64,000 bases of DNA from Sodalis sp. CWE. GTDB taxonomy: Bacteria > Pseudomonadota > Gammaproteobacteria > Enterobacterales > Enterobacteriaceae. Below the pieces are notes generated by a model. It did no database searches and had not been told where the DNA came from. It worked only from the letters and a program-made list of their open reading frames with translations. The position numbers and the translations under genes were made by a program. Location: assembly GCF_019646055.1 (NCBI RefSeq), contig NZ_JAESFE010000002.1, forward strand, positions 1-64,000. The letters run 5' to 3'. Shown here piece by piece: positions 1-10,435 of the stretch. Positions within the stretch are counted from its first letter, which is position 1, and the number at the start of each line of letters is the position of its first letter.

Positions 1-641
1 AGAGGGAAAAATATGTTTTTTAAGTTCTGAAGGAGGTTTTTAAACAAAAATTTAAAGGAATTTTAGTAAATTTCTTATAGTTTTAAACTAATTGCACTGG
101 TTTGTAAGCCAACTGATTTTAGTTTAAACAAAAATTTTTAAAAAACTCGAGAATTAGTATAATTTCAAATTTACTTATAGTTAATTTGCTCGCATAAATA
201 AAATAGTCACTTCTTAAGTTTATAATTTAATTAATCAAAATAAGTACTAAGCCTTTCAAAAAGGTACTTGTTGGAAAAATAAAATTCTATTTTGTAAAAA
301 TAAAAATACGAATACCAAAGTATATCTAACATTCAAATAAGTAAATTCTTCCCCAAAAAATTCGATTTTTGATAATTAGCTCACTAATATTACAAAACTT
401 ATCAAAATTGACCTTATAATCAAGAAACATTTTAAATAATAAAATTTTCTAGAATCTTGTATATATTTTAATAATAGCTTTTAAGCTTAAAAGTTTAACT
501 ATTTTCTTTAGAAAATCGCAACAAACTATTGCAAAATGCAATAATTTATGCTTGAATGGGTCGCGGTATGATGGAAAATAGATCATTAGATTTTATTCAA
601 GCAATTTGCTCTGTATTCAAAAAAATGTAAAAGATGTGAAG
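1..641. other. gene-free left edge upstream of tRNA-Thr
   Basis: No credible gene is seen on either strand. In E. coli the genes upstream of this tRNA cluster are coaA, birA and murB, but no remnant of them is recognisable here. An imperfect hairpin lies at 242-269 (AAGTAC pairing with GTACTT, with an inner CTTT/AAAG). A TATGAT box at 567-572 could be the -10 of a promoter for the tRNA-tuf transcript, although no good -35 sits at the right distance. Confidence 0.6.
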
Positions 642-714
642 GCCGGCATAGCTTAATTGGTAGAGCAACTGACTTGTAATTAGTAGATCGAAGGTTCGAA
701 TCCTTCTGCCGGCA
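642..714 (+). tRNA. thrU: tRNA-Thr (anticodon TGT)
   Basis: A cloverleaf is visible: acceptor GCCGGCA pairs with TGCCGGC, the T arm is GGTTCGAATCC, and the anticodon loop CTTGTAA carries TGT at 675-677, reading ACA. The discriminator base A is followed by TTA, so CCA is not encoded and must be added by tRNA nucleotidyltransferase. It is the first of four tRNAs ahead of tuf, in the same order as E. coli thrU-tyrU-glyT-thrT-tufB. Confidence 0.95.
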
Positions 715-724
715 TTAACAATTT

Positions 725-806
<82 letters not shown>

Positions 807-955
807 TTTCAGTTTAACTTGAATTTATAATTATCGAAAAAATTTCTATTACTAACTGAAATCAAATTTAAAAAAATTCAAAAAACAGCTAATGCAGAAC
901 TCCAAATTTTAATACTTCTATTTCTCAAATAGAAATGTTAAAAAATAGTCAAAAG

Positions 956-1029
956 GCGGGCGTCGTATAATGGTATTACCTCAGCCTTCCAAGCTGATGA
1001 AGTGGGTTCGATTCCCACTGTCCGCTCCA
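956..1029 (+). tRNA. glyT: tRNA-Gly (anticodon TCC)
   Basis: The acceptor GCGGGCG pairs with TGTCCGC through G-T wobbles, and the anticodon TCC is at 988-990. The discriminator T at 1026 is followed by an encoded CCA. It is the only one of the eight tRNA genes in the window that encodes its CCA. Confidence 0.95.
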
Positions 1030-1033
1030 ATGG

Positions 1034-1106
1034 GCTGATATAGCTCAGTCGGTAGAGCATACCCTTGGTAAGGGTAAGGTCGGCAGTTCGAAACTGCCTA
1101 TCAGCA
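1034..1106 (+). tRNA. thrT: tRNA-Thr (anticodon GGT)
   Basis: The acceptor GCTGATA pairs perfectly with TATCAGC, and the anticodon GGT is at 1067-1069 in the loop TTGGTAA. It is four nt downstream of tRNA-Gly and about 110 nt upstream of tuf, as in the enteric tufB operon. No CCA is encoded: the discriminator A is followed by CTT. Confidence 0.95.
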
Positions 1107-1216
1107 CTTGTAGTTTAGTGCTCTTCCGTTTCCATTCAAACCAAAGCTGAGCGTTTTTTAATTGTTTTCACATAACAACGTTACAGCGTACTCACATTAT
1201 GATAAAGGAGTAATTC

Positions 1217-2401
1217 ATGTCTAAAGAAAAATTTCAACGAACTAAACCTCATATTAATGTTGGTACCATTGGGCACGTGGATCACGGTAAAACTACTTTG
1301 ACTGCCGCTATTACTAGCGTCTTAGCTAAATCTTATGGTGGTAGCGCTTATTCTTTTGAACAAATTGACAATGCACCAGAAGAAAAAGCTCGGGGAATTA
1401 CTATTAATACCTCACATGTTGAATATGATACTCCAGTTCGTCACTATGCACATGTAGACTGTCCAGGACATGCTGATTATGTAAAAAATATGATTACTGG
1501 TGCCGCACAAATGGATGGTGCTATTTTAGTAGTAGCTGCCACTGATGGCCCAATGCCGCAAACCAGAGAGCATATCCTTCTAGGTCGGCAAGTTGGAGTG
1601 CCACATATTGTTGTATTCATAAACAAATGTGACATGGTTGATGATGAGGAATTATTGGAGCTAGTTGAAATGGAAGTGCGTGAATTACTTTCACAATATG
1701 ACTTTCCAGGAGATAAAGTTCCAGTAATTCGCGGTTCGGCACTAAAAGCGTTAGATTACGACGATAATTGGACTAATAAAATAATTGAGCTGGCAGAAGC
1801 TTTAGATAATTATATTCCAGAGCCGAAACGTGCTGTCGATAAACCATTTCTTCTTCCTATCGAAGACGTATTTTCTATTTCTGGTCGTGGCACAGTGGTA
1901 ACTGGTCGAATAGAACGTGGCATTATTAATGTAGGTGAAGAAGTAGAAATTATTGGTATAAAAAATACTTCTAAGACAATCTGTACCGGTATTGAGATGT
2001 TCCGTAAGTTGCTAGATGAAGGGCGAGCCGGAGAAAATGTAGGTATACTTTTACGTGGAATTAAACGTGAAGACGTTGAACGTGGTCAAGTTTTGGCAAA
2101 ACCAGGCTCTATTAAGCCGCATACTAAATTTGAGTCAGAGGTTTATGTCTTAAATAAAGAAGAGGGAGGAAGACATACGCCATTTTTTAATGGTTATCGA
2201 CCCCAGTTTTATTTTCGTACAACTGACGTAACTGGCACCATCGAATTACCAAAGGATGTTGAAATGGTTATGCCTGGAGATAGTATTAAAATACTGGTTA
2301 ATTTGATTGCTCCAATTGCTATGGATGATGGATTGCGTTTTGCTATCAGAGAAGGAGGTCGCACAGTCGGAGCTGGTATCGTTTCAAAAATTATTAATTA
2401 A
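1217..2401 (+). CDS. tufB: elongation factor Tu
   Basis: EF-Tu is the GTPase that delivers aminoacyl-tRNA to the ribosomal A site. At 394 residues it has exactly the family length. The G domain carries GHVDHGKT at 19-26, ARGIT in switch I, DCPGH near 81 and NKCD near 136, followed by the two beta-barrel domains. A strong AAGGAG precedes the ATG. Its position right after thrT identifies it with E. coli tufB by synteny; no second tuf copy is in the window. It is probably co-transcribed with the four tRNAs. Identity is essentially certain; the choice of tufB over tufA rests on context. Confidence 0.98.
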   Translation: MSKEKFQRTKPHINVGTIGHVDHGKTTLTAAITSVLAKSYGGSAYSFEQIDNAPEEKARGITINTSHVEYDTPVRHYAHVDCPGHADYVKNMITGAAQMDGAILVVAATDGPMPQTREHILLGRQVGVPHIVVFINKCDMVDDEELLELVEMEVRELLSQYDFPGDKVPVIRGSALKALDYDDNWTNKIIELAEALDNYIPEPKRAVDKPFLLPIEDVFSISGRGTVVTGRIERGIINVGEEVEIIGIKNTSKTICTGIEMFRKLLDEGRAGENVGILLRGIKREDVERGQVLAKPGSIKPHTKFESEVYVLNKEEGGRHTPFFNGYRPQFYFRTTDVTGTIELPKDVEMVMPGDSIKILVNLIAPIAMDDGLRFAIREGGRTVGAGIVSKIIN

Positions 2402-2515
2402 CACACTAACAAATGCTAATAAAAATATCAACTGAAGTTAAATTTTTCTGTTTAAAAACTGAAAATCAATCTCTTAAGAAGAGGAGGAGTAATGGTTTTA
2501 AGCTTTTTTAAAGAG

Positions 2516-2533
2516 GTAAACTTTTTAGTTTAC
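2516..2533. terminator. hairpin in the tuf-secE spacer
   Basis: A perfect 7-bp stem (GTAAACT/AGTTTAC) has a T4 loop, lies about 115 nt after tuf and is preceded by a T-rich stretch. A smaller CTCTT/AAGAG hairpin is at 2471-2483. A terminator separating tuf from secE-nusG is plausible, but there is no clear T tract on its 3' side. Confidence 0.35.
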
Positions 2534-2601
2534 TAAGGCATTTTTGAAAATACTGTTTTGTTTCTAGTTTATTAAAATTTTTACAGTATGAGTTTAAAGG
2601 A

Positions 2602-2964
2602 ATGTTGCGAATTTCAGATTTTATTAAATGGTCTATCATTATAATGTTATTGACGACAGCTATTATTGGCAATCATTTTTACTGTGACCATAATTTGCTA
2701 TTACGAATAGTATTGACTACAATTATCATTGTTATTGCTGGCAGTTTAATTTCAATGACAACTAAAGGAAAGTCTATTATTTCATTTATAAATGAGGCAC
2801 ATATTGAAGTACGTAAAGTAATTTGGCCATCCCGTCAAGAAGCTTTTCATACTACTCTCATCATCGCTGTTGTAACCATTATAACGGCGATGCTTTTGTG
2901 GGGGTTAGATACTATTTTAGTCCAAGCGGTATCTTTTATTACTAATCTAGACCTGGGGTCCTAA
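2602..2964 (+). CDS. secE: preprotein translocase subunit SecE
   Basis: SecE is the small clamp subunit of the SecYEG inner-membrane protein-conducting channel. The 120 residues (E. coli 127) show three hydrophobic segments at about 9-27, 35-54 and 85-112. The amphipathic hinge motif [17 protein letters not shown] lies just before the third segment and is the diagnostic SecE signature. The stop codon is two nt before nusG, giving the secE-nusG operon found across proteobacteria. GGAATG-like bases precede the ATG but the ribosome binding site is weak. Confidence 0.96.
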   Translation: MLRISDFIKWSIIIMLLTTAIIGNHFYCDHNLLLRIVLTTIIIVIAGSLISMTTKGKSIISFINEAHIEVRKVIWPSRQEAFHTTLIIAVVTIITAMLLWGLDTILVQAVSFITNLDLGS

Positions 2965-2966
2965 AG

Positions 2967-3509
2967 ATGTCTGACGTAAAAAAGCGTTGGTACGTTATTC
3001 AAACATTTTCTGGTTTAGAAAGTAGTGTGGTAAAATCACTTTGTGAACATATCAAATTTAAGAATATGGAAAAGTTTTTTGGAAAAATTTTAGTGCCAAA
3101 GGAAGAAATAGTTGAAATTCGTGGTGGTCATCGCCGAAAAAGTGAAAGGAAGTTTTTTCCTGGTTATGTTTTAATACAGATGACAATGAATGATGCTAGC
3201 TGGCACTTAGTTCGTAACGTACCACGCGTTATGAGTTTTATTGGCGGTGCTGGGGATCGACCTTCTCCTGTCAGCGATAAAGAAGTAGATGCAATTATGA
3301 ATAGTTTGCAAAAGGTTGGAGATAAGCCGCGCCCTAAAACTATTTTTGATCCTGGAGAATCAGTACGCGTTACTGATGGTCCTTTTGCTGATTTTAACGG
3401 TGTTGTAGAGGAAGTTGACTATGAAAAAAGTCGACTGAAAGTGTCAGTGCTAATATTTGGTCGCGCTACACCTGTAGAGTTAAATTTTAATCAAGTTGAA
3501 AAAAGCTAG
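2967..3509 (+). CDS. nusG: transcription termination/antitermination factor NusG
   Basis: NusG binds the RNA polymerase clamp and links the polymerase to Rho or to ribosomal protein S10. The 180 residues (E. coli 181) contain the N-terminal NGN domain ([14 protein letters not shown] at the start, FFPGYVL in the middle) and a C-terminal KOW domain beginning near [18 protein letters not shown]. It lies directly behind secE and upstream of rplK. Rho is also retained (16534-17793), so the NusG-Rho pair is intact. Confidence 0.97.
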   Translation: MSDVKKRWYVIQTFSGLESSVVKSLCEHIKFKNMEKFFGKILVPKEEIVEIRGGHRRKSERKFFPGYVLIQMTMNDASWHLVRNVPRVMSFIGGAGDRPSPVSDKEVDAIMNSLQKVGDKPRPKTIFDPGESVRVTDGPFADFNGVVEEVDYEKSRLKVSVLIFGRATPVELNFNQVEKS

Positions 3510-3608
3510 CTTAGAATTGTTTAAGAAACTATATTTAGTATTTTTTTTATTAAATTTCTTTGAGTTTTTTAAACTGAAAGAAAAATTCTCTCTTGAGAGG
3601 TTATGCTT

Positions 3609-4037
3609 ATGATTAAAAAAATACAAGACTATGTTAAGCTACAAATTGCTGCAGGAATGGCAAGTCCCAGTCCACCAGTAGGTCCTGTTTTAGGACAAAA
3701 AGGTATTAATATCATAGAATTTTGTAAAGCTTTCAACAATAAAACCGAAAATATTGAAAAGGGATTGCCAATTCCAGTTGTTGTTACTGTTTATTCTGAC
3801 CGTTCCTTTACTTTTCTCATTAAAACTCCACCAGCTGCAATTTTGCTAAAAAAGGCTGCAGGTATTAAGTCTGGGTCTTCAAAAGCAAGCAAGGAAAATA
3901 TTGGGAAGGTGACTCATGCGCAGATTCGTGAAATCGCAGAAATTAAAGCGATGGACATGACTGGTAGTAATTTAGAAGCAATGTCTCGTTCCATTGTTGG
4001 TACCGCGCACTCTATTGGTTTAATGGTAGAAAACTGA
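3609..4037 (+). CDS. rplK: 50S ribosomal protein L11
   Basis: L11 forms the GTPase-associated stalk base on 23S rRNA and is needed for the stringent response. I chose the second of two in-frame ATGs (the first is at 3603): it gives 142 residues, the E. coli length, with N-terminus [12 protein letters not shown], and leaves 8 nt between the GAGAGG ribosome binding site and the ATG instead of 2. The signature [15 protein letters not shown] and the C-terminal [15 protein letters not shown] are present. It is one nt from rplA, as in the L11 operon. Confidence 0.96.
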   Translation: MIKKIQDYVKLQIAAGMASPSPPVGPVLGQKGINIIEFCKAFNNKTENIEKGLPIPVVVTVYSDRSFTFLIKTPPAAILLKKAAGIKSGSSKASKENIGKVTHAQIREIAEIKAMDMTGSNLEAMSRSIVGTAHSIGLMVEN

Positions 4038-4038
4038 A

Positions 4039-4743
4039 ATGACTAAATTAACTAAGCGTATGCGAGTGATGTTCGATAAGATTGATGTTACCAAACAATA
4101 TGATCTCACTGAAGCAATTTTACTGTTGAAAGAGATCACTGTTACTAACTTTATTGAGAGTGTTGACGTTGCTATTAATTTAGGTATTGATCCTCGTAAG
4201 GCCGACCAAATTATCCGTGGCACTGTTGTATTACCGCACGGTACTGGACGTAATATATTAGTTGCTGTATTTGCTCATGGAATACAAGCAGAAGAAGCAA
4301 AAGCGGCCGGAGCAGATTTAGTTGGTATGGAGGATCTGGCTGATGAGATTAAAAAAAAGAAATTTAATTTTGATTTGCTTCTCGCTACTCCTAATACGAT
4401 GCATATCGTTTATCAGTTAGGACAATTGTTGGGTCCGCGTGGGCTAATGCCAAATCCAAAGTTCGGAACTGTAAATTCGAATATTGCTGAAGCAGTTAAA
4501 AACGCTAAATCTGGTCAGATACATTATCGTAGTGAGAAAAATGGTATAATTCATGCTGCCATTGGTAAGATAAACTTTCCTCCTAATAGATTAAAAGAAA
4601 ATCTAGAAACTTTCTTATCTACACTGAAAAAATCTAAACCAATACAGTTCAAAGGAAGTTTTATTCAAAAAATCACTTTATCTACTACGATGAGTGTAGG
4701 TCTCGTTATAAGTCAAAATAGTTTGTCAGCGACAATTACTTAA
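4039..4743 (+). CDS. rplA: 50S ribosomal protein L1
   Basis: L1 is the mobile stalk protein at the ribosomal E site and, in E. coli, the translational repressor of its own L11-L1 transcript. The length of 234 residues equals E. coli L1. The L1 signature is seen around [16 protein letters not shown]. The ATG follows the rplK stop almost immediately, so translation is likely coupled. The C-terminus diverges but there is no frameshift. Confidence 0.97.
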   Translation: MTKLTKRMRVMFDKIDVTKQYDLTEAILLLKEITVTNFIESVDVAINLGIDPRKADQIIRGTVVLPHGTGRNILVAVFAHGIQAEEAKAAGADLVGMEDLADEIKKKKFNFDLLLATPNTMHIVYQLGQLLGPRGLMPNPKFGTVNSNIAEAVKNAKSGQIHYRSEKNGIIHAAIGKINFPPNRLKENLETFLSTLKKSKPIQFKGSFIQKITLSTTMSVGLVISQNSLSATIT

Positions 4744-5072
4744 TATTCCTTTACTTGAATATATTTTTTGTTAAAATACTGGAAAATACTGATACCACTC
4801 GAAGTTTTCTATATAAGTGGTAAAAAGAAGTTAATTATTAATCTAGTTTTCAATCGTGCCTTAAAGTTCTTGCTTTAAGTAATCATACAGCTATGAAGCA
4901 TAGCATAATGTTTGGTCTTTTTTCGTGAAGAAGAATCACTTTAAGTAAGTTAGTTAGTGTACAATACTATTTTATGTATTTTTAACTCGCAAAAGAAAGA
5001 TTTTCTAAATTAACTTAAACAGTGTTATTAACCATCTTTCAGCTAATTAATTTTAGAAGGATTAATAAGTTA
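4744..5072. promoter_or_regulatory. rplA-rplJ spacer, probable L10 leader
   Basis: This 329-nt spacer lies where enterics have the rplJ promoter and the L10 autoregulatory leader. A hairpin at 4793-4822 has a perfect 7-bp stem TACCACT/AGTGGTA around a 16-nt loop. A TGTACAAT extended -10-like element sits at 4958-4965, but the -35 region is poor. I could not identify the L10-binding kink-turn by eye. The assignment as leader rests mainly on position. Confidence 0.35.
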
Positions 5073-5576
5073 ATGGCTTTAAATCTTCAAGATAAAAAAT
5101 TAATTGTTTTTGAAATCAATAAAATTGCTAAGGTTGCATTATCCGCTGTTATTACAAACTTTTACGGCATTACAGCAAACAAAATGAATGAACTTCGTAG
5201 AATAAGTCGAACTTATGGAATATACGTAAAAGTTATTCGAAATACTCTTATAAATCGTATTATTGAAGGAACGAATTTCGAATGTTTGAAAGGTGATTTT
5301 CCAGGATCCATCCTTATCCTATTTTCTAAGGATCATCCAGGAGTTATTGCTCGTTTATTCAAATTTATTGCTAATAATAGGGAAATAAACATTACTTTGA
5401 ACATCAAGACTGTAGCTTTTGAAGGTCAAATTATTAAAGAACTATTATTCGATCGTTTGGCTACGGTATCAGATTTTAAAGAAGCAATTTCGTTCTTAAT
5501 TTTTGCTTTAAAAGAAGCATCTATAGGAAGATTGATTCGAATGCTAACTGTTTTAAGAAAACAGAAGGAAAAATAG
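5073..5576 (+). CDS. rplJ: 50S ribosomal protein L10
   Basis: L10 anchors the L7/L12 dimers to the ribosome. The reading frame stays open from 5022, but homology to enteric L10 begins at MALNLQDKK, so the ATG at 5073 is chosen; an AGAAGG lies 12 nt upstream. This gives 167 residues (E. coli 165). Recognisable stretches are VIRNTLINRIIEGTNFECLKG and the C-terminal helix KEASIGRLIRMLTVLR that binds L7/L12. It is followed by rplL. The sequence is more diverged than its neighbours but uninterrupted. Confidence 0.95.
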   Translation: MALNLQDKKLIVFEINKIAKVALSAVITNFYGITANKMNELRRISRTYGIYVKVIRNTLINRIIEGTNFECLKGDFPGSILILFSKDHPGVIARLFKFIANNREINITLNIKTVAFEGQIIKELLFDRLATVSDFKEAISFLIFALKEASIGRLIRMLTVLRKQKEK

Positions 5577-5651
5577 ATCAATTATATTGGTTTCTGAATT
5601 TATCGAAGTGCGTACATAAACATTTTAATATGCAGGATAAGGTCTGTTATT

Positions 5652-6029
5652 ATGTCCCTTACTAAAGAAGAAGTTCTAGACACAATTGCTAAAATGTCCG
5701 TTGTAGATATAGTCGAACTTATTTCCATGATGGAAAAAAAATTTGGTATTTCTGCTTCTTCTGTTGCTTCTATACAAGCAAGTCCAGCTTCCATAAAAGA
5801 AGAAGTTAAAGAAGAACAGACTGAGTTTAATGTTGTTCTTAGCGCAATAGGAGAAAACAAAATTTCTGTTATTAAAGCAGTACGAAATGCCATGAATTTA
5901 GGTTTAAAAGAAGCTAAAGATTTAGTTGAGTCTGCACCAGTCTCTTTAAAAGAAGGTGCTAGTAAAGAAGAGGCTATGACACTTAAAAAGACTTTGGAAG
6001 AGATAGGTGCTTCTGTTGAAATTAAATAA
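5652..6029 (+). CDS. rplL: 50S ribosomal protein L7/L12
   Basis: L7/L12 is the multi-copy stalk protein that recruits and activates translational GTPases. The 125 residues (E. coli 121) show an N-terminal dimerisation helix pair ([18 protein letters not shown]), a short hinge (about 35-55), and the globular C-terminal domain with [22 protein letters not shown]. The hinge is Ser/Pro/Glu-containing instead of the Ala-rich enteric hinge. It is followed by the attenuator and rpoB. Confidence 0.97.
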   Translation: MSLTKEEVLDTIAKMSVVDIVELISMMEKKFGISASSVASIQASPASIKEEVKEEQTEFNVVLSAIGENKISVIKAVRNAMNLGLKEAKDLVESAPVSLKEGASKEEAMTLKKTLEEIGASVEIK

Positions 6030-6068
6030 ATTAAAACCTCAAATTATAAAGTTGACTCTTGCTGTAAT

Positions 6069-6103
6069 GGCTGGCAACTTTTAGTAGTAGTTACCAGTCT
6101 TTT
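6069..6103 (+). terminator. rplL-rpoB attenuator
   Basis: The stem GGCTGGCAACT (6069-6079) pairs with AGTTACCAGTC (6089-6099), with one C-A mismatch and one G-U pair, and is followed by TTTT. The E. coli rplL-rpoB attenuator occupies the same place and has a near-identical left arm (GGCTGGTGACT). It is a partial terminator that makes rpoBC expression lower than ribosomal protein expression. A second imperfect GC-containing stem follows at about 6106-6146, where E. coli has its RNase III site. Confidence 0.65.
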
Positions 6104-6310
6104 AAGCCGCAAAAGGAAGAGGCCTTCTCACTTGGCGGTTAGAAGTATATTATTCGATGAGTAAATCTACTAATAATGCTATTGATCATTTGGTTTTATT
6201 CAAAAAAATGATAACGCAAATCCTTATATGTCAATCCATAATTGGTAATAAATTCGAAACAGAATGATCTTCTTTGTTAGAAGAGTCTTATTAAAGATGA
6301 GGAGCTCGCT

Positions 6311-9300
6311 GTGTTGTTTTCCTATACCGAGAGAAAACGAATTCGTAAAGATTTTGGAAAACGTCCAAAAGTTTTAGACGTTCCATATCTTCTATCTATT
6401 CAACTTGCTTCTTTTCAGAAATTTATTAAAAAAGACCAAAAAGGGCAATGTGGATTAGAAGCAGCATTTCGCTCTGTATTTCCTATAAAGAGTTATAGCG
6501 GAAATTCTGAATTACAATATATTGATTACCATTTAGGTGATCCAATTTTTGACGTTAAAGAATGTCAGACTCATGGAGTAACGTTTTCTGTACCTTTACG
6601 AGTTCAGCTTCGCCTTATTGTATATGATCGCGAAGCACCCGAAGTAATAAAAAACATTAAAGAACAAGAAATCTATATGGGTGAAATACCGCTTATGACT
6701 GATAATGGCACTTTCATTATTAATGGAATTGAGCGGGTAGTTGTTTCTCAGTTACATCGCAGTCCTGGTGTTTTTTTCGATAGTGACAGAGGAAAAACTC
6801 ATTCATCTGGGAAAGTATTGTACAATGCGCGTATTATCCCTTACAGGGGATCTTGGCTAGATTTTGAATTTGATCCAAAAGATCACTTATTTGTTCGCAT
6901 TGATAGACGTCGTAAATTACCAGCAACTATTATTTTGTATGCGTTGAGTTATAATACCAGTCAAATTTTAGATGAATTTTTCGAAAAAACAGTTTTTGAT
7001 ATTCAAAGCGAAAAATTACAAATGGAGTTAATTCCTAATCGATTACGGGGAGAAACTGCTTCATTTGATATAAATGCCAATGGTGTAACTTATGTCAAGA
7101 AGGGAAGGCGAATTATCACACGCCATATTCGTCAATTAGAAAAGGATAATATCTCAAAAATTGAGGTTCCTGTTGAATATATTGTTGGCAAAGTGGTTGC
7201 AAAAGATTATATCAATAAACATACCGGAGAAGTTATTGTATTTGCTAATACAGAGCTTACATTAGAATCCTTAAAAAAACTCAAACAAACAGATAATAAA
7301 CGTATTGAAACATTATTTACTAATGATTTAGATCACGGTGCATATATTTCTAATACACTTCGCATTGATTCTAGTAACGATCGGTTAAAGGCCCTAACAG
7401 AAATTTATCGTATGATGCGTCCAGGAGAACCGCCAACTCGAGAAGCGTCTGAGAACTTATTTGAGAATTTGTTCTTTTCAGAAGAACGCTATGATCTGTC
7501 CGTAGTAGGCAGAATGAAATTCAATCGTTCATTATCGCGTAAAGAAATCAAAGGTCCTAGCACTCTAAGCAAAAATGATATTATTGATGTAATGAAGAAA
7601 CTCATTGATATCCGTAATGGAAAAGGAGAAGTGGATGATATTGATCATCTAGGAAATCGTCGTGTTCGTTCTGTAGGTGAAATGGCTGAAAATCAATTTC
7701 GTATTGGTTTAACTCGCGTAGAACGTGCGGTAAAAGAGCGATTATCTTTAGGTGATTTAGATGAATTGATGCCACAAGATATAATTAATGCAAAACCAAT
7801 TTCAGCAGCATTAAAAGAATTCTTCAGTTCAAGTCAACTTTCTCAGTTCATGGATCAAAACAACCCTCTTTCTGAGATTACTCATAAGCGTCGTATTTCA
7901 GCATTAGGTCCTGGTGGATTAACTCGAGAACGGGCAGGTTTTGAAGTAAGAGACGTACATCCAACTCACTATGGACGCGTATGTCCTATTGAAACTCCAG
8001 AAGGACCAAATATAGGCCTTATTAATTCTTTGTCTGTATACGCACAAATAAATGAGTACGGCTTTTTAGAAACTCCTTATCGACTTGTTAAGGATGGTAT
8101 AGTTACTGATGAAATACACTATCTTTCAGCAATTGAGGAAGGAAATTTCGTCATTGCGCAAGCTAATACAAAATTGCTTGATAGCGGTCGATTTATTGAT
8201 GATTTAGTTATCTGTCGAAGCAGAGGCGAATCAAGTTTATTTTGTCAAGATCAAATTAATTATATGGATGTTTCTACTCAGCAAATAGTTTCTGTAGGAG
8301 CTTCATTAATTCCGTTTTTAGAACATGACGACGCTAATCGTGCTTTAATGGGTGCGAATATGCAACGTCAAGCTGTCCCAACATTACGTACTGATAAGCC
8401 ATTAATAGGCACTGGTATGGAACGATCAGTTGCGGTTGACTCTGGTGTTGCCGTGGTAGCCAAAAGAAGTGGAATAGTACAATATGTAGATTCTTCCCGT
8501 ATTGTAATTAAGGTTAATTTAGATGAAATAAGTATAGAAGAATCGGGTATCGATATTTATAATTTAATAAAATTTGTCCGTTCTAATCAAAATACATGTA
8601 TTAGTCAAAAACCTTGCGTCTCTCTTAACGAGAGAGTTCAACGTGGAGATACACTTGCTGACGGTCCTTCTACTGATTTAGGCGAATTGGCACTTGGTCA
8701 AAATATGCGTATTGCGTTTATGCCATGGAACGGTTTTAACTTTGAAGACTCAATGCTAATTTCAGAGCGTGTAGTACAGGAAGATCGATTCACTACAATT
8801 CATATTCAGGAATTAGCTTGCATATCTCGTGATACCAAGCTTGGTCCCGAAGAAATCACTGCAGATATTCCAAATGTTGGCGAAGCAGCACTTTCTAAAT
8901 TAGATGAGTCTGGTATCGTCTATATTGGCGCAGAAGTAACTGGTAACGATATTTTAGTAGGAAAGGTAACGCCAAAAGGTGAAACTCAGCTTACTCCAGA
9001 AGAAAAGTTGCTTCGTGCTATTTTTGGTGAAAAAGCTTCTGACGTGAAAGATTCATCGTTACGTGTACCAAATGGTGTATCTGGCACGGTTATCGACGTT
9101 CAAATATTTACACGCGATGGAGTGAAAAAAGATAAGCGTACATTAGAAATTGAAGAGATACAACTACAGCAAGCTAAAAGAGACTTAACTGAAGAATTAA
9201 ACATTTTTGAAAATAGTTTACTTTCCAGGATCCGTAGCATGTTGATTTCTGATGGAATTAAAGCAGAAAAACTTGATGCAATGGATTATGAACATTGGTT

Positions 9301-10333
9301 AAAACTAGAGCTCATTGATAAAAATAAAAAAAAACAGCTTAAACAACTTTTTAAAAAGCATAAAGAACTTCAGCTGGAATTTGAAAAGAAATTGGAAGCT
9401 AAACGTCGAAAAATCATACAGGGAGATGACTTAGCTCCAGGAATACTAAAAATAGTTAAGATTTACTTAGCCGTAAAACGACAGATTCAACCTGGTGATA
9501 AAATGGCGGGACGCCATGGAAATAAAGGCGTTATTTCTAAAATAAATCCAGTAGAAGATATGCCTTACGATGAAAAAGGTATTCCAATAGATATTGTCCT
9601 AAATCCACTTGGTGTTCCATCAAGGATGAATATTGGTCAAATTCTCGAAACTCACTTAGGTATGGCAGCAAAAGGAATCGGAGAAAAAATTAACACTATG
9701 ATAGTTCAAAATGAACAAGTAAGAAAGCTACGCGAATTTATTCAAGAAGCATATAACTTAGGTGATGATGTACAACAAAAAGTAAATTTAGATATCTTAT
9801 CTGATGAGGAGATACTTTGCTTAGCAAGCAATCTGAAAAAAGGGATGCCTATTGCAACACCAGTGTTTGACGGTGCTACAGAAAAAGAAATTAAGGATCT
9901 ATTGCAATTTAGTGGATTACCGATTTCTGGCCAGATTGTTCTATTTGACGGACGTACTGGTGAAAAATTTGAACGTCCAGTTACGGTAGGTTACATGTAT
10001 ATGTTAAAACTTAACCACTTGGTTGATGATAAAATGCATGCACGTTCTACAGGCTCTTATAGCTTGGTCACTCAACAACCGCTTGGTGGTAAAGCTCAAT
10101 TTGGTGGTCAACGATTTGGAGAAATGGAAGTATGGGCTCTTGAAGCTTATGGAGCAGCTTATACACTACAAGAAATGCTAACGGTTAAGTCTGATGATGT
10201 TAGTGGTCGAACTAAGATGTATAAAAATATTGTAGATGGCAACCATACAATGGAACCTGGTATGCCAGAATCTTTTAATGTCCTATTAAAAGAAATTCGT
10301 TCACTTGGTATTAATATTGATTTGGAAGGTTAA
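6311..10333 (+). CDS. rpoB: RNA polymerase beta subunit
   Basis: This is the catalytic beta subunit of RNA polymerase. The 1340 residues (E. coli 1342) are intact throughout, including the lineage insertion between [11 protein letters not shown] and GDDLAPG. The start is GTG, with GAGGAG upstream, and aligns with the E. coli N-terminus ([16 protein letters not shown]). The rifampicin region [20 protein letters not shown] is wild type in the usual resistance positions. Catalytic-centre motifs [12 protein letters not shown] and the C-terminal switch region are present. It is 102 nt upstream of rpoC. Confidence 0.99.
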   Translation: MLFSYTERKRIRKDFGKRPKVLDVPYLLSIQLASFQKFIKKDQKGQCGLEAAFRSVFPIKSYSGNSELQYIDYHLGDPIFDVKECQTHGVTFSVPLRVQLRLIVYDREAPEVIKNIKEQEIYMGEIPLMTDNGTFIINGIERVVVSQLHRSPGVFFDSDRGKTHSSGKVLYNARIIPYRGSWLDFEFDPKDHLFVRIDRRRKLPATIILYALSYNTSQILDEFFEKTVFDIQSEKLQMELIPNRLRGETASFDINANGVTYVKKGRRIITRHIRQLEKDNISKIEVPVEYIVGKVVAKDYINKHTGEVIVFANTELTLESLKKLKQTDNKRIETLFTNDLDHGAYISNTLRIDSSNDRLKALTEIYRMMRPGEPPTREASENLFENLFFSEERYDLSVVGRMKFNRSLSRKEIKGPSTLSKNDIIDVMKKLIDIRNGKGEVDDIDHLGNRRVRSVGEMAENQFRIGLTRVERAVKERLSLGDLDELMPQDIINAKPISAALKEFFSSSQLSQFMDQNNPLSEITHKRRISALGPGGLTRERAGFEVRDVHPTHYGRVCPIETPEGPNIGLINSLSVYAQINEYGFLETPYRLVKDGIVTDEIHYLSAIEEGNFVIAQANTKLLDSGRFIDDLVICRSRGESSLFCQDQINYMDVSTQQIVSVGASLIPFLEHDDANRALMGANMQRQAVPTLRTDKPLIGTGMERSVAVDSGVAVVAKRSGIVQYVDSSRIVIKVNLDEISIEESGIDIYNLIKFVRSNQNTCISQKPCVSLNERVQRGDTLADGPSTDLGELALGQNMRIAFMPWNGFNFEDSMLISERVVQEDRFTTIHIQELACISRDTKLGPEEITADIPNVGEAALSKLDESGIVYIGAEVTGNDILVGKVTPKGETQLTPEEKLLRAIFGEKASDVKDSSLRVPNGVSGTVIDVQIFTRDGVKKDKRTLEIEEIQLQQAKRDLTEELNIFENSLLSRIRSMLISDGIKAEKLDAMDYEHWLKLELIDKNKKKQLKQLFKKHKELQLEFEKKLEAKRRKIIQGDDLAPGILKIVKIYLAVKRQIQPGDKMAGRHGNKGVISKINPVEDMPYDEKGIPIDIVLNPLGVPSRMNIGQILETHLGMAAKGIGEKINTMIVQNEQVRKLREFIQEAYNLGDDVQQKVNLDILSDEEILCLASNLKKGMPIATPVFDGATEKEIKDLLQFSGLPISGQIVLFDGRTGEKFERPVTVGYMYMLKLNHLVDDKMHARSTGSYSLVTQQPLGGKAQFGGQRFGEMEVWALEAYGAAYTLQEMLTVKSDDVSGRTKMYKNIVDGNHTMEPGMPESFNVLLKEIRSLGINIDLEG

Positions 10334-10435
10334 TTCTCATCTGGAAAAAATTCATAGTAAAATTCATTTTTGGTAATAAAAATATTTGTATGTTCAAGCA
10401 CTTACTATAAGTCTAATCCCGATAGGAACGAATTT

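Noticed and set aside
30-37. Perfect AAGGAGGT ribosome-binding-like sequence at the left edge
   Set aside because: No start codon follows at usable distance and no open frame begins there.
5600-5893. Minus-strand 97-codon frame over rplL
   Set aside because: Antisense of rplL with low-complexity Ser/Ile content and no homology.
10370-10435. TTG-initiated N-terminal extension of rpoC
   Set aside because: The 22 extra residues have no homology, whereas the GTG at 10436 has a good ribosome binding site and matches the enteric start.
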